Part shown: one piece after another, positions 1-5,800 of the stretch
How positions within the stretch are numbered: the stretch's first letter is position 1
Layout: each line of letters begins with the position of its first letter
Assembly: GCA_024196135.1 (NCBI GenBank)
Contig: JAMQCK010001124.1
Coordinates: 1-11,760, forward strand
Origin: Pleurotus ostreatus/Saccharomyces cerevisiae fusant
Lineage: Eukaryota > Opisthokonta
Length of the DNA stretch: 11,760 nt
Direction: 5' to 3'
The notes under the pieces: model-generated
What the model saw: only the letters and a program-made list of their open reading frames with translations
Told to the model about the DNA's origin: nothing
Database searches by the model: none
Position numbers and translations under genes: made by a program

Positions 1-15
1 TGTGGGGAGTCTATA

Positions 16-30
16 CGGAGGACTCCTCCG
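16..30. promoter_or_regulatory. Perfect palindrome CGG-N9-CCG near the LTR start (possible Zn2Cys6 factor site)
   Basis: The sequence CGGAGGACTCCTCCG is a 7-bp inverted repeat around one central base. Fungal Zn2Cys6 binuclear-cluster activators such as Gal4 and Put3 bind inverted CGG triplets with factor-specific spacing. Here the spacing is 9 bp, and the arms match the arms of the Gal4 consensus. It lies in the presumed U3 region and recurs at 11327-11341. The regulatory role is inference; the palindrome itself is plain. Confidence 0.4.
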
Positions 31-314
31 TGCCCTCAGCTAGCAGACGCGGGAGCAGGCGGACATGTGCGCGATTCCATTGTTCTTGTAATTACTTCCG
101 AGAAAGGCGAACATTGTACGTACGAAGACGGGCGCGCGCCTCGCGTCGCCCTTACTTACCTATTACTCCATGTACACGACGGCGAGCGGCCTACGTGGCG
201 CCTCGCGCTTACGAATATGACACTTCTTCCTCTCAAACTCTCACCTAGTCTCTTCGTCGCTGCACGCGCCGAGCGAGACCCGAGGGGCGAGGGAAGTCCT
301 CCAATTGAGTCGAT

Positions 315-337
315 ACTCAGCACGTTACCGGCTGAGT
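315..337 (+). other. Stem-loop in the LTR (7-bp perfect stem)
   Basis: ACTCAGC (315-321) is the exact reverse complement of GCTGAGT (331-337), with a 9-nt loop. TGAGT also occurs at 306-310 and 338-342, so alternative pairings with ACTCA (315-319) are possible. A second small hairpin follows at 372-387 (CTCCTT, 4-nt loop, AAGGAG). Both probably lie in the transcribed R/U5 part. Confidence 0.4.
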
Positions 338-415
338 TGAGTGGCGCGGCTACGCTAACGGGCCTAACGCACTCCTTCTCAAAGGAGAACCACTCCGCGC
401 CGACCGCTACGCTCG

Positions 416-471
416 CAGGACCCCACGCGCGCGGCATACAGTCGCCGCAAAGTGGACACTGTGGGATCCTG
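416..471 (+). other. Hairpin joining the U5 end of the LTR to the primer-binding site
   Basis: CAGGACCCCAC (416-426) pairs with GTGGGATCCTG (461-471) over 11 positions with one C-A mismatch. Nested inside, GCGGC (431-435) pairs with GCCGC (444-448), whose last base is one short of the LTR end. The outer stem would bury much of the primer-binding site. U5-PBS base pairing of this kind is known in retroviruses, where it controls initiation of reverse transcription. The pairing is seen in the sequence; the function is inferred. Confidence 0.45.
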
Positions 472-765
472 TGAGCAAGCATCGAGACAGGCAACCTGTA
501 TCCCTCGGGCTTACGCAGGAGCACGAGACGAGCCGGTAAGCCGTCTCGTATACCGCGAATACTCACCGCTCCCGCAGCTCCCGCGTCGCACGCGGCACGA
601 GGTGAATTAGCAGCCGACGCGCCGTTACCAGCCAGGCGTGCCTCTCTCTCTCCTCTCACCTCGATCGACTCGAACCTCTCGGACTACTTGCGCTCGGAAC
701 TCTTAGACGACCCGCGGTGGAACCAGTCGCTGCTAGACGTTGAACCTGACCTGTTCGACGTGAAT
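450..765 (+). other. Untranslated leader between the 5' LTR and the gag-pol ATG
   Basis: This 316-nt stretch contains the primer-binding site and no ATG in any frame. A CT-rich run lies at about 641-659. A consensus-like splice donor, GTAAGC, is at 536-541, and another weak one, GTGAGC, at 471-476. The gag-pol reading frame is open here from 475 onward, so part of the leader could be translated from a non-AUG codon. A packaging signal would be expected in this region, but I see no recognisable one. Confidence 0.7.
453..470 (+). other. Putative primer-binding site for minus-strand DNA synthesis
   Basis: TGGACACTGTGGGATCCT begins 3 nt after the LTR end. TGG is the complement of the CCA tail common to all tRNAs, and this offset is typical for LTR elements. 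Read as the complement of a tRNA 3' end, it implies CCA preceded by a T discriminator base and an acceptor strand CACAGTG. I could not assign this to a particular tRNA from memory. Self-priming as in Tf1 is an alternative, because the LTR can pair with this segment. Confidence 0.7.
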
Positions 766-2898
766 ATGGCCGGCGACGGGACGGCGGCCCAGGACGAGCG
801 CGAGGTGGCCGATCAGGTCCTAGGCGAGGATGAGGATAACTTCGAACAGGATGCCGCCGCGGCGCGCAGCAGGCTCGAGGTCATCCGCGCAATGTACGAG
901 GAGAAGATGACGAACCTGAATCCTCTCCTCCCTCCCAATATGCGGTCGTTGAAGGGTCGCGTTAGCCACTACGGCCACCGCGCGAACTTGCAGCTCGACG
1001 AGATAGTAGACTGTGGACGCTCGGGACCAAACCGGACGCAGCGATACACCATCAAGGAAGACTTGGCCAGGCCGCTAGGAGAGACCGTGCGCAAGATGCA
1101 GATCGTTCTGAGCTCTCTCCGGTCAGCTTGGGCGAACGACAAATCCACGTACGTCGTGGATGGGGGGCAGTTCTTGAGAATTCTGGACTGTGCCCCCTCG
1201 CTCGAGGAATTGCAGCTGGCTTGGGTGGGAATCAATAACCGGCTTCTGAACTCGCAGGCGGTCTATCGGAAGTACTGGTCGGAAGCCATGCGCGCGTTAG
1301 GGGCCCAGGACGTCGACGCCATCTCGCAGCCCGCCTCTACCCCTTCGACCGTCTATCGCCAGATTGACCGCGAAGAAGACCCATCGCGACGACTGCGACT
1401 CGCTCTCGGAGGTCTACCATCCTCACGGGCCGCGGCGATGAACATCGACCGGCAGAGGGACGTACGTCGTTTCCTCAACCAGCCCCTGGACGAGTTGATC
1501 AAAGTCGACACCCCGCTTCGCGAGGCCTTCCCTCTTCGGGAAGAGGAGGAGAACCCGCTCTTGCTCTTCTTCGACGACGAAGGACGGAGGCACCTCCTGC
1601 CGCCTAACACCACTGCCGGCAACCCTCTGGGTTTCAATCCGGCGCCGCCGCCGAGGGACCAAGCGGGCCCGAGCGTCGCTCCAGGCACAGTCGAGTTTGA
1701 GCTGCTTCAGCGAGCCAACCAGGATAGCGCGAGCACTCACCGACACAAGAAGAAGAAGAAGAAGAAGCGAGCCAAAGTCTCGGCGTTCGGCCTCCTAGGC
1801 TCGCACTCAGAGGAGGAGGAAGACGACGATGAAGAGGACGAAGGCGGAGGCGAGCCGGACCCCAACGACGGAGAGTCGGGAACTGCGCGCGGACGCGGTG
1901 GCAATGGGGGAGGCGGCAGCGGAGGTGGCGGCGGAGGCGACCCGTACGGCGCCCCTCCAGGCAATAGGGACGGGCGCGACGGCCATCCGTACAACCCCTA
2001 CGGTACCCAGATGCCGACCGTCAACCCCGTGATCAAGCCCTCCGAGCTCCCGCAGTGGGACGGCAATCGAGAGAAGGCCATCGTATACTTCTCGACCATT
2101 GTCGAGCTCGCGAGGAACGGCGGCTATCTACCTCGAGCCCTGGGCGAATGGCTTTGGACGCGGCTTACGCCCTTCTCGGAGATCCACCAGTGGTTTTTGG
2201 CACAGAGTGAGGAGCGTCGCGACTACATGCGGCTGAGCTATCGCCACTATATTGACACCATCCGCGAGGAGTACCTAGGCGAAGACTGGGTGGAGGACTT
2301 GGATACCAAGTTTAAACTCCAGCGATTCAGAGAGAACAAGCACGCGCGCGAATCCCCCTCGGAATACATCCTTCGTCGCATCCTGCTGGCGCGGATTATG
2401 GGCTACGCGGAGGAAAACTCGCTCGCGGAGGCCCGTATGCTGATCAACTCCGCTCCGCGAGGATGGAAGCTTATAGTCTCGTTCTCCACGGTCAAGTCGA
2501 CCGACGAGCTCGCGTCTCGCATCAAGAGCTGCTCGCGTGAGTTAGTCGACGCGTGGAAGCGGAACAAGGAGCTAGCGGACGACGGCGACAGAGCCCCCGC
2601 CAAAGCACCGTGGAGACCCAACTCCGCTTCGAATGCGCGCGCCGCGCAGGTCATGGAGGCTGAGTGGCAGGCTGATTCCGACTCGGACTCGGAGGCGGAG
2701 GACGGGGGGCGACGAGACGCTCCAGGCGGAGGAAACGACCTGGTCGCGGTGGCGTACGCCGCTGCGAAAAGGAGGGTGAATGCGTTTTCCGGACGGCCGC
2801 TCTTCCCGCCTAGGAATGATGTCCGTTCGAAGGGCGCCAAGCCACCGCCAGGCCCATGCTTCGCCTGCGGCAGTACGAATCATTGGAACAGAGACTGC
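766..2898 (+). other. Gag portion: N-terminal extension, low-complexity tract, capsid-like region, zinc knuckle
   Basis: The first 325 residues are largely helical in character and charged, and I do not recognise them as a named domain. A run of seven lysines (1747-1767) may act as a nuclear localisation signal. It is followed by a Glu/Asp block and a Gly-rich run (1891-1938). Residues 419-602 (2020-2571) have the helical, Trp/Tyr/Arg-rich look of the retrotransposon gag capsid family, with sequences such as FREN-KHARESPSEYILRR. The knuckle C-x2-C-x4-H-x4-C lies at 2857-2898 and should bind the genomic RNA. Where protease separates Gag from Pol cannot be told from the sequence. Confidence 0.8.
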
Positions 2899-5800
2899 CC
2901 GCATTGGGACGAGTACCAGAGTCGCCAAAGTCTGCGAGTGGAGCAAGACGAGCGCGCGTCGCAAATCGCCTACGATACGGCCTACTCCCTTATAGTCCAG
3001 CAGGGTTTTGAAGGGGCGGCTCAACCTACCTCGAGGGAGGGGGGCGAGCGTAAGACCCACGAAGCGGGACGAAGGGAGGTGTTGTTGAGCGAGACATCGC
3101 AGTTCGTTGGTCGTATCGAGGAGATCGAGGAGAACTATTGGCATAACGGAGAATGCCTGCCCGTCGACTCGTTATACGACCTGGAGTACGTCTTCGCGGA
3201 GGAGGAGGAAGGAGATCGCCTGGCGAATCGAGGAGTTCAAGAGGAAATAAACTGCGCGGAAGCGCGAAGGAGCGAGGAATCGAGGACGGAGGCCGGAGAA
3301 GGCGAGACAGAGGAGCACGACGCAGCCCCGCGCCCTTACGAGCCGGAGGTCATCAAGCTCAAGCCCAGACCGCAGAGGGAGAGGTCGAAAAGAGAAGGTA
3401 TCTCCGTCTTGAGCGTGAGGGGTCGCTTGGGCTCGCGCCTCGATAAGGAACGCGACCTCAGATACGATACGGGCGCCAACGTAACGCTGGTGAGCGAGGC
3501 CTGCCACGGGCGTCTCGCCGACCCGCCCCCGGTCAAGCAGGGCGAACCCATGAAGCTCCTGCAGCTGACGGACGAGGCGCCGGTACAGGGCACCACGCGA
3601 CTGGGCATCTTCATGGAGGCAGACGACGGAACCCCGATCGAGGCCGTCGCGGACGCATATGTGGTGGCTGGGATGACCGTGGATGTGCTGCTCGGCGAGG
3701 ACTTCATGCAAGCGTACGGCGTCTCCGTGAGGCGCGCCCTCGAGGACGGAGAAGGACGCACCGAGATCATATTCGAGGGCGCAGCGGATCACCCCATATC
3801 GGCAGTGGGAGTGCGCAGGTCGCGAGACTACGACGAATTCGCCAAATCGTATGTCGGCGAAATCCCGGCGCCGCGATTCGCTAGACGAGGACAGTTCCGT
3901 CGCATCCGTCAACATCGGCGGAAGCAGAAGGAGCAAGCACGACTAGTTGACTCACTCGTCCGCGTAGAGGAAGAGCGAGTGCGACTACCCCCGCACTCCT
4001 GCGTGAGGGTCCGAGTCGACGGACCATTCGAAGACGGGGAGGATTGGGTGGTGGAGAAGCTGCTGCTAGCGACGAATCAAGAACAATTCCTCGCCGTGCC
4101 TAACACCCTCGTGAACGCCGATCAACCCTTCGTACCATTGGCGAACCCCTCGGATACCCCTCGCGTGATCAACAAGGGCGAAGTGATAGGGCGAGCTCAC
4201 AAGGCCCAGGACTTCTTCAAGACACCCCGAAACGAGGAGGAGTACGATCAGCTGAGAGCGCACGCAGATCAGGTCACGAAGGTCTGCGAGTTGCGGCAAA
4301 ACTTTCCGCAAGGTCAGAGGCCGAAAGCGACACCGATGCCGGACGCAGATCACTACGAGGAATGGAAGGGACGGCCCCCGCCAGCGCGCGATAAATTCCA
4401 CATGCCCACAGCAGAGCAATACGCGACATGGGCGGAATCCGGCGACGGGACGAGCAGCACCCGCGGAACGCGCGAGCCCGAAGACGAGTCGGAGGATTAT
4501 GGGCCCAAAACCGCCGCGATGCCTGAGGTGGAGGGAATATCGTCGACCCAGTTCCGCGAGCTGCTCGATGTCGGCGCGCTGCCCGAGCATCTGAAGGAGC
4601 GCGCCTGGGAGATGCTCGAGAAGCGACAAAAGGCGTTCGGGTTGGACGGGAGGTTAGGGCACTACCCCGCGAAGGCGACCATTCGGACGCAGGAGAACCA
4701 GACTCCGATCTCCCTACCGATGCATAGCGCCTCCCCCGCGAAGCGAGAGGTCATCGACGAACAGCTCGGGAAATGGTTTGAACAAGGGGTCATCGAGCCG
4801 TCCATCAGCCCTTGGGGGGCGCCGGTCGTCATAGCGTATAGGAACGGGAAGGCTCGCTTCTGCGTGGATTACCGCAAGCTCAACGCCGTTACCGTGCCAG
4901 ACGAGTTTCCGATACCGCGTCAGTCCGACATCCTCACCTCGTTGTCCGGGTCGCAGGTCTTATCTTCGCTCGATGCGCTTTCCGGATTCACCCAGCTCGA
5001 GTTAGACCCCAACGACATCGAGAAGACAGCTTTCCGAACGCACCGCGGGTTATTCCAGTTCAGGAGGATGCCCTTCGGATTGCGCAACGGGCCGTCGATT
5101 TTCCAGCGCGTGATGCAATCGGTACTGTCCCCCTACCTCTGGTTATTCGCGCTCGTATACATAGACGACATCGTCGTGTACTCGCGGTCTTTCGAGGAGC
5201 ATATCGAGCACCTGGACCAGGTTCTGGAGGCCATCGAGCGCGCGGGGCTAACGCTCTCGCCCACCAAATGTCATCTATTCTACGACTCGATTATCCTCCT
5301 GGGACACAAGGTCTCGAGACTAGGATTATCGACGCACCACGAGAAGGTTAAGGCGGTGCTGGAAATGGCTCGTCCTACCAAGCTCTCGGAGCTGCAGACC
5401 TTTCTGGGAATGACCGTGTACTTCAGTTCGTTCATCCCGTACTATGCGGATATCTGCTCACCGCTACATCGGCTTCTACGCAAGAACGTGCCGTGGGAGT
5501 GGGGCCCGGAGGAAGAATACGCGTTTCTGCAAGCGAAGACGGCCTTGCAGAGAGCGCCGGTCCTAGGGCATCCACAGGAAGGGCAGCCCTACCGACTGTA
5601 TACGGACGCATCGGACTACGCGCTGGGTTGCGCCCTTCAACAAGTACAAGGCCTCCGCATACGGGACTTGCAGGGCACGAAGCTATACGACCGACTGCGA
5701 CTCGCGTACGACAAGGGGCAGCCCCCGCCGCGGCTTGTCTCCAAGCTCTCGGATAAGATCGACGACGTCAAGGTGGCGGAGAAGTGGGCGCGTGAGTTCG

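Larger units (their letters stand above)
1..449 (+). repeat. 5' long terminal repeat
   Basis: Bases 1-449 recur at 11312-11760; reading the two side by side I see no difference. The repeat opens with TGTGG and closes with CCGCA, a short imperfect terminal inverted repeat with the usual TG...CA ends. A PBS-like sequence starts 3 nt after base 449, which supports this boundary. The LTR should hold the promoter (U3), the transcript start (R) and U5. I see no convincing TATA box and no AATAAA. A perfect CGG...CCG palindrome lies at 16-30. A pyrimidine-rich stretch at about 222-258 is the best transcription-start candidate, because no ATG occurs from 220 to 765. Several hairpins fall in the 3' half. 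Confidence 0.97.

Noticed and set aside
67..474. Open frame across the 5' LTR (ATG at 217 would give about 85 codons)
   Set aside because: It lies in the regulatory repeat, crosses the LTR end and PBS, and has no recognisable domain. Only its frame match with gag-pol was kept, as a finding.
471..635. Intron joining the LTR frame to gag-pol (GTGAGC donor, CAG acceptor at 633-635)
   Set aside because: It can be made in-frame, but only by choosing one of several weak acceptors, and splicing out the PBS would give an RNA that cannot replicate. Too arbitrary to annotate.
156..659. 167-codon minus-strand frame across LTR and leader
   Set aside because: Antisense to the LTR and PBS, low complexity, no domain; typical of GC-rich sequence with few stop codons.
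3172..3936. 254-codon minus-strand frame opposite the protease region
   Set aside because: Antisense shadow of gag-pol, where the sense strand clearly encodes the protease.
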